Source: an uncultured Bacteroidales bacterium (GTDB lineage: Bacteria > Bacteroidota > Bacteroidia > Bacteroidales > Bacteroidaceae). From it: 64,000 bases of DNA. How positions within the stretch are numbered: the stretch's first letter is position 1; the number at the start of each line of letters is the position of its first letter. The notes beneath the pieces were generated by a model that did not search any database, was not told the origin of the DNA, and worked only from the letters and a program-made list of their open reading frames with translations. A program made the position numbers and the translations under genes. Location of the stretch: assembly GCA_902768125.1 (NCBI GenBank), contig CACXKA010000007.1, forward strand, positions 62,001 through 126,000, read 5' to 3'. This document shows, one piece after another, positions 32,369 through 41,758 of the stretch.

Positions 32369-33985
32369 ATGCGTAAAATAGTATTCCTTTTCGTTTTTAG
32401 CTTGTCGTTTGTTGGCGCTTCAGCACAGTCAACCAAGTTCGACTACATCTTTCAGGAGGCGCTACGTCAGAAACTTGCCAACAAGTATGACGCAGCCATC
32501 GACTTGTTCGACTATTGCCGTCAACTCGACCCCCACTCTGGAGCCGTTCTCTATGAGTTGTCTGAGTTGTATCGCTATGTGAAGAACGACAGTCTTGCCA
32601 TCCGTTCCTTGGAGCAGGCTTGTAAGTTGTATCCTTCCAACTATTGGTACAAAGACAAGCTGGTGTCGCTCTATCTGGAGAATCGTCGCAACGATGAGGC
32701 TTTGAAGACTGTGGAGGAAATGGCGCGCCTCTTCCCAGAGAAGGGTGAGGTGCTGATGATGTTGCTGGAACTCTACGAAAAGAAGAACGACTATGCCAAG
32801 ATGGTGGAGGTGCTAGACAAGATTGAGGTGAAGGAAGGGAAGAGTGAGCAGCTTTCGATGGAGAAGTTCCGTCTTTTCGTGCAGATGAACGACGAAAAGC
32901 GTGCCTTCGAGGAGATGCAAGCCCTTGCCGATGAATATCCCAATGACCAACGCTATCAGGTGGTGATTGGTGACCTCTATCTCGATGCAGGCAAGAAAGA
33001 AGAGGCACTCAAGCAGTTCAAGCAGGTGGAGGCACAAGACCCTGAAAACGTGACGCTTCTGCTCTCGTTGGTCAATTACTATCATCAGGAGGGTGACAAT
33101 GCCCGATATCAGGAATATCTCACCAAACTGCTCACCAACAAAGAGGTGGATGATGCTACTCGCTTTAGGATGTTGGGAGTGCTGGTGCAGGAGAACCTCA
33201 GCAACAAAGCCGATTCCACCCAGTTGATGGAGCTTTTCGACAAAGTGCTGGAACAGCCCCAGGAACAAGCCGCCATCCTTGAGTTGAAAGCGCGCTATAT
33301 GGTCACCAAGCAGATGCCTGCAGAGGATGTGAAGCCCACTCTGCACAAGATTCTCGACATCGACCCCGAAAACGATATGGCACGTCAGCAACTTCTTCGC
33401 TATGCAGTGGAAGAGAATAACACACCCGACGTCATCAGTGTGTGTCAGCCTGCTGTCGATTACCATACCGATAACCCCGTTTTCTACTACTATCTCGGTG
33501 TGGCATATTTCCAGCAACAGGAGAAACAGAAGTGCCTCGATATGTTCAGGGGAGGATTGGATCGTGTGGAGAACGCCGACGATGAAATGATTAAGTTGCA
33601 GATTCGTGTCAATTCATATGCGCTCATGGGCGACATCTATCACCAACTCGGACAAGATGAAAAGGCATTCCTGGCTTACGATTCCTGTCTGGTGTATAAG
33701 CAGAACGATGCAATGGTGCTCAATAACTACGCCTATTATCTCTCGCTCAAGCAGAAAGACCTCAAGCGTGCCGAGGAGATGAGTCGCCTGTCCAACGAAC
33801 TGGAGCCCGACAATGCCACCTATCTCGACACTTACGCATGGGTGCTTTTCCAGCAGAAACGCTACGAGGAAGCCAAGCAGTACATGGACAAGGTGGTGGA
33901 ACTCATGGAACGCGACGGAGAGGAGATGAGCGATGACGTACTGGATCACATCAAACAAATCAACAAGAAAGTCAAAAAGAAATAG
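32369..33985 (+). CDS. Secreted TPR protein
   Basis: A 538-residue protein with a signal peptide (1-20, GASAQ) followed by about a dozen tetratricopeptide repeats over nearly the full length (for example AIDLFDYCRQLDPHSGAVLYELSELYRY and YYYLGVAYFQQQEKQKCLDMF). It lies 31 nt after dut, in the conserved Bacteroidales block with DUF4292 and the EnvC-like gene. Presumably a periplasmic or outer-membrane scaffold; partner unknown. Confidence 0.88.
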   Translation: MRKIVFLFVFSLSFVGASAQSTKFDYIFQEALRQKLANKYDAAIDLFDYCRQLDPHSGAVLYELSELYRYVKNDSLAIRSLEQACKLYPSNYWYKDKLVSLYLENRRNDEALKTVEEMARLFPEKGEVLMMLLELYEKKNDYAKMVEVLDKIEVKEGKSEQLSMEKFRLFVQMNDEKRAFEEMQALADEYPNDQRYQVVIGDLYLDAGKKEEALKQFKQVEAQDPENVTLLLSLVNYYHQEGDNARYQEYLTKLLTNKEVDDATRFRMLGVLVQENLSNKADSTQLMELFDKVLEQPQEQAAILELKARYMVTKQMPAEDVKPTLHKILDIDPENDMARQQLLRYAVEENNTPDVISVCQPAVDYHTDNPVFYYYLGVAYFQQQEKQKCLDMFRGGLDRVENADDEMIKLQIRVNSYALMGDIYHQLGQDEKAFLAYDSCLVYKQNDAMVLNNYAYYLSLKQKDLKRAEEMSRLSNELEPDNATYLDTYAWVLFQQKRYEEAKQYMDKVVELMERDGEEMSDDVLDHIKQINKKVKKK

Positions 33986-34013
33986 TCCTTGGGACATATA
34001 ATACCGATAAGAA

Positions 34014-34682
34014 ATGAAAAAAAGATTTTTCACTTTTCACTTTTCACTTATCACTTTTCTCTTCATGCTGATGCTGGCTTCCTGCCACTCCTCCAAGAAG
34101 GCGCTGAAGACAGATAAGACCAACCCTGTCACGATGACAACGACAACTACGACCACAACGCCTTCCACGAAGACGAACAAGGATAAGAAAGACCCCGACC
34201 TCGACAAGATGAAGATTGCGGTGGGTACCAACTTCACTTCCAAGGTGCGTGTCACCATCACACAGGAAGGGAAGGATGTCACCACCAACGGCAACTTGCG
34301 TATGCGTTACGGCGATGTGATACAGCTCACGTTGGTTGACCCGCTGCTGGGCGTGGCGGAGATTGGGCGTCTGGAACTCTCTCCCGACAAGGTACTGATT
34401 ATCGACCGTGTGAACAGACGTTATGTCGATACGACCTATGATGAATTCTCGGCCCTGAAGAGTCGCAACATTGATTTCAACACCATTCAGGAGTTCTTCT
34501 GGCAAGAGGCGAAGAATGGCGACAAGTTTGCTTACACCATCCCTGCCAAGCGAGACATCAAGCTCGACCTCAGGCTCTCCAACAAGGGCAACAACGCCAA
34601 TTGGGATGCCCACACCGCTGTGTCGGGCAAATACACCAAGACCGACGCCAACAAACTCTTTAGCAGTATGCTTGACAAGTGA
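34014..34682 (+). CDS. DUF4292 lipoprotein (LolB/LppX-like fold)
   Basis: A 222-residue protein. A lipoprotein signal ending in LMLASC (Cys24) is followed by a Thr-rich linker (TMTTTTTTTTPSTKTNKDKK) and a beta-rich domain (about 70-222) of the DUF4292 family, thought to resemble lipoprotein carriers. The signal sequence is partly built from a 7-bp tandem repeat (TTTTCAC, 34027-34056), giving FTFHFSLITF. The stop overlaps the GTG start of the next gene by 4 nt. Confidence 0.82.
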   Translation: MKKRFFTFHFSLITFLFMLMLASCHSSKKALKTDKTNPVTMTTTTTTTTPSTKTNKDKKDPDLDKMKIAVGTNFTSKVRVTITQEGKDVTTNGNLRMRYGDVIQLTLVDPLLGVAEIGRLELSPDKVLIIDRVNRRYVDTTYDEFSALKSRNIDFNTIQEFFWQEAKNGDKFAYTIPAKRDIKLDLRLSNKGNNANWDAHTAVSGKYTKTDANKLFSSMLDK

Positions 34683-36229
34683 AACGACTCTTTCTCTGCA
34701 TATTATCGCTCGCATTGATGCTTCCCCTTTCTGCTCAGAATAGGGGAAAGACCACGACTGCCACCAAGCGAACCACTACGACAGCCAAGAAGACCACGGC
34801 CACGCAGCAGAAGAAGCAGACGAAGCCCGTGGACAAGAAGACCCAGCTTCGCAACGAGAAGGCTTCCACCGAAAAGGCTCGTCAGCAGTCTCAGGCACAA
34901 CTGGCCCAGCTCAACAAGAACGTGAAGGCAAGTCTTGACAGCGTGCTCGTGCTCGACCATCAGATAGGCAAGCAGCAGCAATCCATCGACAGCCTCAATC
35001 GTGACTTGGTGTCGCTGGAACACACTATCGACACCCTCAACGTACAGTTGACAAAACTCCAGAAAGACCTTGAGGTGAAGCAGAAACGCTACGCCAAGGC
35101 AATGGTGTATATGCGCAAGAACCGCTCCGTGCAGAACAAACTCATGTTCATCTTCTCAGCCGACAACTTCACACAGATGGTGCGCCGTATGCGCTATATG
35201 CAGGAATATTCCACCTTCCAGAAGGCACAGGGCGAACTGCTCAAGGAAAAGCAGTTGGAAGTCAAGGCGAAGCAGAACGAACTGCTGGCAGCCAAGGCAC
35301 AGAAGGAGCACAACCTGCAAGCTGTGGAACAGAAGAAGAAGTCCCTGCAGGGCATGAAAGAAAGTGCACAGACACAAGTCGCCTTCCTCAACAAGAACAT
35401 CGCCACCGTGCAGCAGCAAATCAAGGACTATCAGAAGAAAGAGCAAGCCCTCAATGCTGAGATTGACCGCATCATCCAAGCCGAGATAGAAGCCCAGCGA
35501 CGTGCTGAAGCTGAACGCAAGCGCAAGGCAGAGGAAGCTCGCAAGAAAGCCGAGGCTGAAGCCCGTGAGAAAGCACGGAAATTGGCAGAAGCCAAAGCCG
35601 CAGCAGAACGTGCCCGCAAGGCAGCCGAAGCCGCCGAGGCAGCCAAACGTGCCGCCAAGACTGCCGCCGAGAAGGAAGCCGCCAACAAAGCCGCAGAGAA
35701 AGCCAAGGCAGATGCCAAGACTGCTGAAGCCAATGTGAAGACCGCCGCCAAAGAAGAGAAGGTGGAACGCGAGAAATACGAGGCTTGGAAGAGCAACGAT
35801 GCCAGTGCCGACGCCAAACTCTCCAGCAACTTCACCAGCAACAAGGGACGACTCCCCATGCCGATCACAGGCAGTTACAGCGTGGTGGGTCATTATGGCA
35901 ACTATGCCGTTTCAGGACTTCGCAACGTCACCCTCGACAACAAGGGCATCGACATCAGAGGTCAGCAAGGCTGTGCCGCCCGTGCCGTCTTCAACGGTAC
36001 CGTCAGCTCCATCTTCCAGTATGGAGGTTCCTACATCGTCATGCTCCGTCACGGTTCCTACATCTCCGTCTATTCAGGTCTCTCCTCCGTCTCCGTCCGC
36101 AAGGGACAGAGCGTCAAGACCAAAGACACCCTTGGCGCCATCGGAAAAGATGCTGACGGACGTTACATCCTCCATTTCCAACTCCGTCAAGAAAGCACAC
36201 GCCTCAACCCAGAGCAGTGGGTGAGGTGA
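34679..36229 (+). CDS. EnvC-like murein hydrolase activator (degenerate M23/LytM)
   Basis: A 516-residue protein with a signal peptide (1-19), long coiled coils (about 50-290), an Ala/Lys/Glu-rich helix (about 270-365) and a C-terminal LytM domain (about 390-516). Where active M23 enzymes have HxxxD and HxH, this reads GIDIRG and YILHFQLRQ, so a first ligand is missing and the protein is probably an activator of an amidase at septation, like EnvC. It starts with GTG at 34679, overlapping the preceding stop. Confidence 0.85.
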   Translation: MKRLFLCILSLALMLPLSAQNRGKTTTATKRTTTTAKKTTATQQKKQTKPVDKKTQLRNEKASTEKARQQSQAQLAQLNKNVKASLDSVLVLDHQIGKQQQSIDSLNRDLVSLEHTIDTLNVQLTKLQKDLEVKQKRYAKAMVYMRKNRSVQNKLMFIFSADNFTQMVRRMRYMQEYSTFQKAQGELLKEKQLEVKAKQNELLAAKAQKEHNLQAVEQKKKSLQGMKESAQTQVAFLNKNIATVQQQIKDYQKKEQALNAEIDRIIQAEIEAQRRAEAERKRKAEEARKKAEAEAREKARKLAEAKAAAERARKAAEAAEAAKRAAKTAAEKEAANKAAEKAKADAKTAEANVKTAAKEEKVEREKYEAWKSNDASADAKLSSNFTSNKGRLPMPITGSYSVVGHYGNYAVSGLRNVTLDNKGIDIRGQQGCAARAVFNGTVSSIFQYGGSYIVMLRHGSYISVYSGLSSVSVRKGQSVKTKDTLGAIGKDADGRYILHFQLRQESTRLNPEQWVR

Positions 36230-36310
36230 GCCTTTCTGATCTGAAATATCGATTTTATCCTTGGAATAATTGTTTTGAAATAAAAGTATTATTAGAGGGA
36301 AAGATAAAGG

Positions 36311-36331
36311 GGCACATCATCACGATGTGCC
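36311..36331 (+). terminator. Hairpin after the dut-EnvC-like operon
   Basis: A perfect 8-bp stem GGCACATC / GATGTGCC with a 5-nt loop, followed by a pyrimidine-rich but not T-pure run. It lies 82 nt after the last stop codon. The rest of the gap to 36453 is AT-rich with no gene visible. Confidence 0.5.
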
Positions 36332-36453
36332 TCCTTCCGATTACCAATGATGAACCTAAACTACTATTATTGCAATTATTTTAACATGAATTGTCTAGAG
36401 AGTCAGGGTTTTAGGGATTCTGTTCTCTGTCCTTTTTTATGAGCAATTTTAAG

Positions 36454-38094
36454 TTATTTGAAATTTTTCTGCTTGATGTTCCAATTCTCATAACCGGTAA
36501 GGTCGCCTTCGATGAAGAGTTTAGCGGGTTCCTGACGGGCTTTCAACTGCCAATCGAGCCATTGGCGCACCATTTTTGAGTTTGCTCCGCCATTTGCTTG
36601 CTCGTATGTGCCACCATGACCGCTTCGTGTGTTGTCGGCCAAAACAACAGGCACATTTTTGATTGCCTCGTAATCTATCTGTGCATTTTTCCATCCCGCA
36701 TCGGATTGTCCGCCTACGAGATAGAAAGTCGGACCATGCAGACTCTTCAGTGACTTGGCACTGGCATCAGCCATTGTCATTTCGCCCATGCCGGCATTCA
36801 GGATTATGTAGGTTTTCAGACGCTTGTCGGCAGCATTGGCCAGCACTTGTGCTCCACCACAGGAATGTCCAGCAGCGGCTATCTTTTTTGTGTCTATCTT
36901 GTTGTAATAAGGAGAGTTTTTGTCTTTGGCCTGTTGGTGAATCCAGTCAAGCGCCTTGGCAACCATCGATGATGGTGTATGTGTTTCCTTCTCATGCTGA
37001 GCAAACATCTGAAGTTCGCCAATGGCTACAATCACGTAGCCATAGGATGCAATATCGGTCAGCATTTTCTCATAGCCTATGCTGGTGTCCACACAGCCAC
37101 CATTGCAGAAGACGAGCACAGGAAGCATTGCATTCTCTTGCTGGACGGCAGCAGCGATGTTCATAGGACGATAGACTACAAAGTCGGTCAATGACTTCTC
37201 TCTTACAGCTACAGCCTTCATGGGGCCACTTCCACCATATTCTGGTATCTTCATCTGCTCAAAGCTGACAGTCGGATCATCGTGTTTCAGATAGCGTGCA
37301 AAGAAAGCATCCATTGCCGGACGCGTGAACTCCAGTTGCTGGTCGAATGCTACACCGTGCTGACCATGTACTTTCACGTAATCGACAGAAGAGCCTGCAC
37401 GCTGCATCTTCCTAACCCAATCTTCGGTCAGGTTTGGACGTACGATAGGGTCTTCACCACCTTGTAGAACAAGGAATGGAGTCTTACTCTGTCCGATGTA
37501 TCCGATTGGCCACCATTCTGTATGGTCTGCCCATTCACCTGCTCTTCCAATCTCAGTTGGAGGTGCTCCACCTGCAGCACAGGCCACAGAGCAGTCATAT
37601 TGTCTCCAGGGGTCGGAAACATCCTTAAACGACTTACTTTCAGTTGCAACGCCTGCCATCAATGACAGGTGTCCACCAGCCGAGTGACCATAAGTACCGA
37701 TGCGATTAGGATCAATGCCTAAATCCTTGGAATTCGCCTTCATCCAACGGATGGCACAGCGCACATCCTCGATGCATGCTGGAAGCGGAGCTTCTTGCGT
37801 CAGGCGGTAATTCATATTTGCAACTACGTAACCTTTCTTGGCGTAGTATGTCATCAGTTCGCTGTAAACCTTGTCGTTCTTCGAACCAGCGTTCCAGCCT
37901 CCTCCGTGTATTATCAGGATAGCAGGTCTGTCCTGTTGTGGTCCGAACATCGGTTTGGCCAGATCGAGCACAGTGCTCTTCCCCACGTCCGTACGATAGG
38001 CAACGTTCTCTGTCACCATTATCTGTCCTTCACTTGTCTGTGCTATTGTATTGATGGTCGTCAGAGTCAGTAATACTGTCAGTAATTTTTTCAT
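36454..38094 (-). CDS. Secreted double alpha/beta-hydrolase esterase
   Basis: A 546-residue protein with a signal peptide (1-18) and two esterase domains. The first (about 25-270) has the oxyanion motif IIHGGGW and nucleophile GHSAGG, like BD-FAE/acetyl-xylan or feruloyl esterases. The second (about 300-520) has AAGHSCGGAQ and a late His in RSGHGG, like dienelactone-hydrolase or cutinase-type enzymes. Last gene of the arabinan/galactan operon; it probably removes acetyl or feruloyl groups from pectin side chains. Substrates are inferred from context. Confidence 0.82.
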   Translation of the reverse strand: MKKLLTVLLTLTTINTIAQTSEGQIMVTENVAYRTDVGKSTVLDLAKPMFGPQQDRPAILIIHGGGWNAGSKNDKVYSELMTYYAKKGYVVANMNYRLTQEAPLPACIEDVRCAIRWMKANSKDLGIDPNRIGTYGHSAGGHLSLMAGVATESKSFKDVSDPWRQYDCSVACAAGGAPPTEIGRAGEWADHTEWWPIGYIGQSKTPFLVLQGGEDPIVRPNLTEDWVRKMQRAGSSVDYVKVHGQHGVAFDQQLEFTRPAMDAFFARYLKHDDPTVSFEQMKIPEYGGSGPMKAVAVREKSLTDFVVYRPMNIAAAVQQENAMLPVLVFCNGGCVDTSIGYEKMLTDIASYGYVIVAIGELQMFAQHEKETHTPSSMVAKALDWIHQQAKDKNSPYYNKIDTKKIAAAGHSCGGAQVLANAADKRLKTYIILNAGMGEMTMADASAKSLKSLHGPTFYLVGGQSDAGWKNAQIDYEAIKNVPVVLADNTRSGHGGTYEQANGGANSKMVRQWLDWQLKARQEPAKLFIEGDLTGYENWNIKQKNFK

Positions 38095-38120
38095 TGTCTT
38101 CTATATTTTGGTTTTAATAT

Positions 38121-39182
38121 TCATTTTGTCCGGCGCTTTTTACCTTTCCCTTCAATAAATCCATCCATGATGGCAGTCGGCTTCCCATGGTTGTCGAATG
38201 CTCCTAACTTATAGCCGCCAGGTCTACACTGGGGTTCCCAATAGAATACACCGCGGCAGTGACCACCCGTTTCAGTGCGGGCTTCGTTGACGACACGTGT
38301 CAGTTGTCGTCGTCCCTCCTCCATGATTTCCGGATGTTGCTCGTTCACTTCGAAACCTGTCTCTACAATCATCACGTCACATCCATATTTCTCACTGACA
38401 TATCGTATATTCTTAATACAATCCGTAATGATGTCGTCGGCCTTCAATTCTGGGTGATTCTCCATTGCCCAATAGGGATAGAGTGACATGCCGATCATAT
38501 CGAACTTACCACCATATTTCAATATTGTATCAAAATTTTGGTCATAGATGTCTTTCCTGTGGCCACGATCCAAGTGAACTATAACGATAGCTTTAGGAAA
38601 CACCTCCTTCACCGCATCATAGCCGGCACGGATGAAACCTGCATACTGTTCAGGGTTCTCTTTTATCTGTCCCATCGGCCACAGCATACCATTGGTCGTT
38701 TCATTGCCCACCTGCACCCACCGTGGCATGATGCCATTCTCTTTCAATAGGGAGAGAACGTCGATGGTGTGCATACGTACATCCTGCTTCATTTCCTCAA
38801 ACGTGTGGTTTTGCCAGGCTCTCGGAATAGGTTGCTTGGCTGGGTCGGCCCATGAGTCGCTATAGTGGAAGTCTACCATCAGGTCCATATCCAGCGCTTT
38901 CACCCGCTTTGCCATTACCAGCAGTTCGTTCTTGTCATTCATACCGCCACGAGGATTGACCCATACACGCATACGGATAGCTGACATCTGGAAGTCATTC
39001 TTTAACAGTTCCAGACACTCGCGCTCGTTCCCATCAACATCATAGAATTTCTGCCCTTGTCGTTCCTGACTGGTTAAAAAACCCACATCAGCACCTTTCA
39101 CAAAGTCTTTGTCACTTTCTTGTGCGTACGAAAACATGCCGTGTAACAGCAGACATGCAGCAGCAAAACACTTAATCTTCAT
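38121..39182 (-). CDS. GH53 endo-beta-1,4-galactanase
   Basis: A 353-residue protein with a signal peptide (1-20). GH53 features: KGADVGFLTSQE, RMRVWVNPRGG, DFHYSDSWADPAKQ, acid/base Glu in VQVGNETTNGMLWP, nucleophile Glu in MIVETGFE, and YWEPQ near the C-terminus. It cleaves beta-1,4-galactan side chains of rhamnogalacturonan-I or type I arabinogalactan. It lies between the GH51 gene (9-nt gap) and the esterase gene (26-nt gap). Confidence 0.93.
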   Translation of the reverse strand: MKIKCFAAACLLLHGMFSYAQESDKDFVKGADVGFLTSQERQGQKFYDVDGNERECLELLKNDFQMSAIRMRVWVNPRGGMNDKNELLVMAKRVKALDMDLMVDFHYSDSWADPAKQPIPRAWQNHTFEEMKQDVRMHTIDVLSLLKENGIMPRWVQVGNETTNGMLWPMGQIKENPEQYAGFIRAGYDAVKEVFPKAIVIVHLDRGHRKDIYDQNFDTILKYGGKFDMIGMSLYPYWAMENHPELKADDIITDCIKNIRYVSEKYGCDVMIVETGFEVNEQHPEIMEEGRRQLTRVVNEARTETGGHCRGVFYWEPQCRPGGYKLGAFDNHGKPTAIMDGFIEGKGKKRRTK

Positions 39183-39191
39183 ATTGGTGTC

Positions 39192-41720
39192 TTATTTATT
39201 AATTTTTACGCGCATGACAGTGAAAGACATAGGAAGGAATTCATAGTCAAACTGCTTGCCGAACTTTCCATATAATGTAGTTTGGGGTGCCAGTTTTGTA
39301 GGCTGTTCAAAAGTGTTTTCATCATTGGCTTCACCATGAAGTGTAATGATCTTACCTGTAGGTAGTACCGTATTGGCCCCATCAATGATAAATGTGCGGC
39401 GATAAGGTTGGTCGGTACCATTCACCACTTTGATAATGAGTTCACCCATCTGTTCATCGTAGCCAGTCTGGCAGAAGTGGCGTGTGTTGCCTGCAGGACG
39501 TACACTGGTCATCTCCTGACCATCGACAAAGAGGGTAACGTTTGTTGGAGTGATGACGATCTTTACATCGTACCATCGGTCGGTATCAATGGTTTGGTTA
39601 GCCCGACGACCTATGACATCGTTGGTGCGACCTCGTTGGATGGGTTGGATAGCCGTGGTGCGATTGCTCCATCCTGCAATGTTGGCTGCATATCCATTAT
39701 TCCCCCGCTCATCCATACCAAAATAAATGAAGAAACCTTCAGTTCCGCCACGTTTGCGCGCTTTCAACTGTAATGTGTAGTTGTCGCTGCTGAAGCCAGG
39801 TAGTTGGGTCATGGTTAGTTGCTCGTTGGAGGTCTGACGGATGATGTCGCCATCTACTTTCCATTCTCCTTTACGACTTTGGAATTGGTTTGTATTGATA
39901 TTTTGTACCTGTCCATCAGCGGTAGTCAAACGGATGTCGCGATATTCGCATTGTGTGGCATAGCTGCCAAGTCCAATGCCGCCTGCACCAAAGGTCTGCA
40001 CTTCACTGGTGGTTGTTTCGCTTACAAATACATTATAGGTTGGGCGATGCTCTGCAGCCATCTGCTGCACATAATAGGAGGCACGTCCATAGACTTCGGA
40101 GCTGTTGATGTGGATGAGGTTGCAAGGCCAGTCACGACGGTTCTCGTTCTCGAAGAGAGGCGCATACGAAGACATCTTCACCACGTCGCTGTTGCGCTCC
40201 ATACCCATGATGAAAGCCGCCTCGCTGAGTGCTGCCAGCAGATTTCCTGCACCAACACCACCATTGCAGGCATATTCTCCAACGTATATATCATGTGTTC
40301 GTGGTGCATCGTCGAAGAGATGGTTGTTGTTAAAGAAGAAATTCGGGTCGCGATACCAGTGTGGATCGACCATGTAGTTGCCAGAAATCTGCTCTAAGAG
40401 ACGGTCGGTGTGACCGAGCGTGTTGATGAATGTGAGTTGGGGATATTCTGCTTGCAAGCATTTGAAAATGTAGTTGAAATGCGTAACGTATTCAGGCCCA
40501 ACGTTCTCATTGCCAATTTCGACATATTTCAGGGGAAAAGGCTGAGGATGTCCAGCTTCGGCACGCATCTTGGCCCATTTGTTATTAGCCGGGTCAGCCA
40601 AAGCATAGTCGATAGCATCGCGGAAATCTTGTACAACAGCATTCATGTCGGCATCGCTACTTACGAAATCACCGTTTCGTACTGAGCATGACATACCGGC
40701 ATTATTCACAAACATGGCATCCATACCCAAATCCTCGCAGAATTGCAGGAATTCATGGTAACCCATACCCCATGTGGCACGATAGCCCCAAACGTCCCAC
40801 TCACCACGGCGTGTCATTGGGTCACCCAGCGTCTCTTTCCATTTTACACGATTCTCATACGTGGCACCCTCAACGATACATCCGCCGGGCCAGCGCATAA
40901 ATTTTGGATGCAGATTGACAAGCATCTGTGCTACGTCAGCCCGCTGTCCATTCTTACGCCCTTTGAACGTTGCTTGTGGAAAGAGTGACACGTAGTCAAC
41001 AAGCACTGTGCCTTTCTGATCAAACTCCAGTGCTAACTCGCCCTTGGTGACAGTGCTCTCGGCTGTTATTGTCGCTGTCAGTTCTGTCCAGTCTTTCAAC
41101 TGTTTACCTGTAAAAGTGGCTGTGCCAAGCGAGGCGCCCGTCTCTCCGTTCACCAATCGGGCAGTGATAACGCCACGATAATTGCTGCTTTTCACATAGA
41201 AGCGTAAATCGTACTTGTCGCCCTGCTTCAGTCCCATACCCCAGTAGCCGGTATTGGTGAGCACAGCTTTACCGCCTTTCTGTACCTGAGTGATGTTGAG
41301 CTGCATGGCATGTGGGGTGTTTGCATGCAGTGGATTCTTCTCCTCAATAACCTCACCTTTGACGGTTGCGTTTACACCATCAATGCGCCAACCTGTCATC
41401 TTTTTCTGTTCTATGTTCCATGGAATGTTCCAATGGCGGTTGTTACGGTGCTCATAGTTCATGGCATCTGGGGCATATGCTTTACCCTCTCGATAGGTCA
41501 TGCCTGAAGGTAGCACATGCTCCTCAAAGCCACGGTTCTGCACCAATTCTGCATAAAGTCCACCGTCACCAGCATGACTGATTTCCTCGAAAAAAATTCC
41601 ATAAAGGTTTGGGGACACTACGGCCCCTTTTTGCCCCAGGTCAATACGGATGGGGTCTGTTTGTGCCGCTGATGAAGCCGCCGCCATCGTCAGTAGCGCC
41701 GTGATAAGTAGTTTGTGCAT
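39192..41720 (-). CDS. GH51 alpha-L-arabinofuranosidase, multidomain
   Basis: An 842-residue protein with a signal peptide (1-19). It starts with the GH51 segment GAVVSPNLYGIFFEEISHAGDGGLYAELVQNR, followed by an inserted CBM4/9-like beta-sandwich (about 95-260), the catalytic barrel with acid/base Glu in VEIGNENVGPEY and nucleophile Glu in YVGEYAC, and a C-terminal laminin-G/CBM66-like domain (about 620-770, RWYDVKIVITPTNVTLFVDG). It removes arabinofuranosyl groups from arabinan or arabinoxylan. Confidence 0.93.
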   Translation of the reverse strand: MHKLLITALLTMAAASSAAQTDPIRIDLGQKGAVVSPNLYGIFFEEISHAGDGGLYAELVQNRGFEEHVLPSGMTYREGKAYAPDAMNYEHRNNRHWNIPWNIEQKKMTGWRIDGVNATVKGEVIEEKNPLHANTPHAMQLNITQVQKGGKAVLTNTGYWGMGLKQGDKYDLRFYVKSSNYRGVITARLVNGETGASLGTATFTGKQLKDWTELTATITAESTVTKGELALEFDQKGTVLVDYVSLFPQATFKGRKNGQRADVAQMLVNLHPKFMRWPGGCIVEGATYENRVKWKETLGDPMTRRGEWDVWGYRATWGMGYHEFLQFCEDLGMDAMFVNNAGMSCSVRNGDFVSSDADMNAVVQDFRDAIDYALADPANNKWAKMRAEAGHPQPFPLKYVEIGNENVGPEYVTHFNYIFKCLQAEYPQLTFINTLGHTDRLLEQISGNYMVDPHWYRDPNFFFNNNHLFDDAPRTHDIYVGEYACNGGVGAGNLLAALSEAAFIMGMERNSDVVKMSSYAPLFENENRRDWPCNLIHINSSEVYGRASYYVQQMAAEHRPTYNVFVSETTTSEVQTFGAGGIGLGSYATQCEYRDIRLTTADGQVQNINTNQFQSRKGEWKVDGDIIRQTSNEQLTMTQLPGFSSDNYTLQLKARKRGGTEGFFIYFGMDERGNNGYAANIAGWSNRTTAIQPIQRGRTNDVIGRRANQTIDTDRWYDVKIVITPTNVTLFVDGQEMTSVRPAGNTRHFCQTGYDEQMGELIIKVVNGTDQPYRRTFIIDGANTVLPTGKIITLHGEANDENTFEQPTKLAPQTTLYGKFGKQFDYEFLPMSFTVMRVKINK

Positions 41721-41758
41721 ATTGTCTGTTATAATTAGTTAGTTATGTTCTTTGTCTA

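Noticed and set aside
36230-36453. Small gene in the gap after the EnvC-like gene
   Set aside because: AT-rich, with stop codons in all frames and no start with coding character; only a hairpin is supported.
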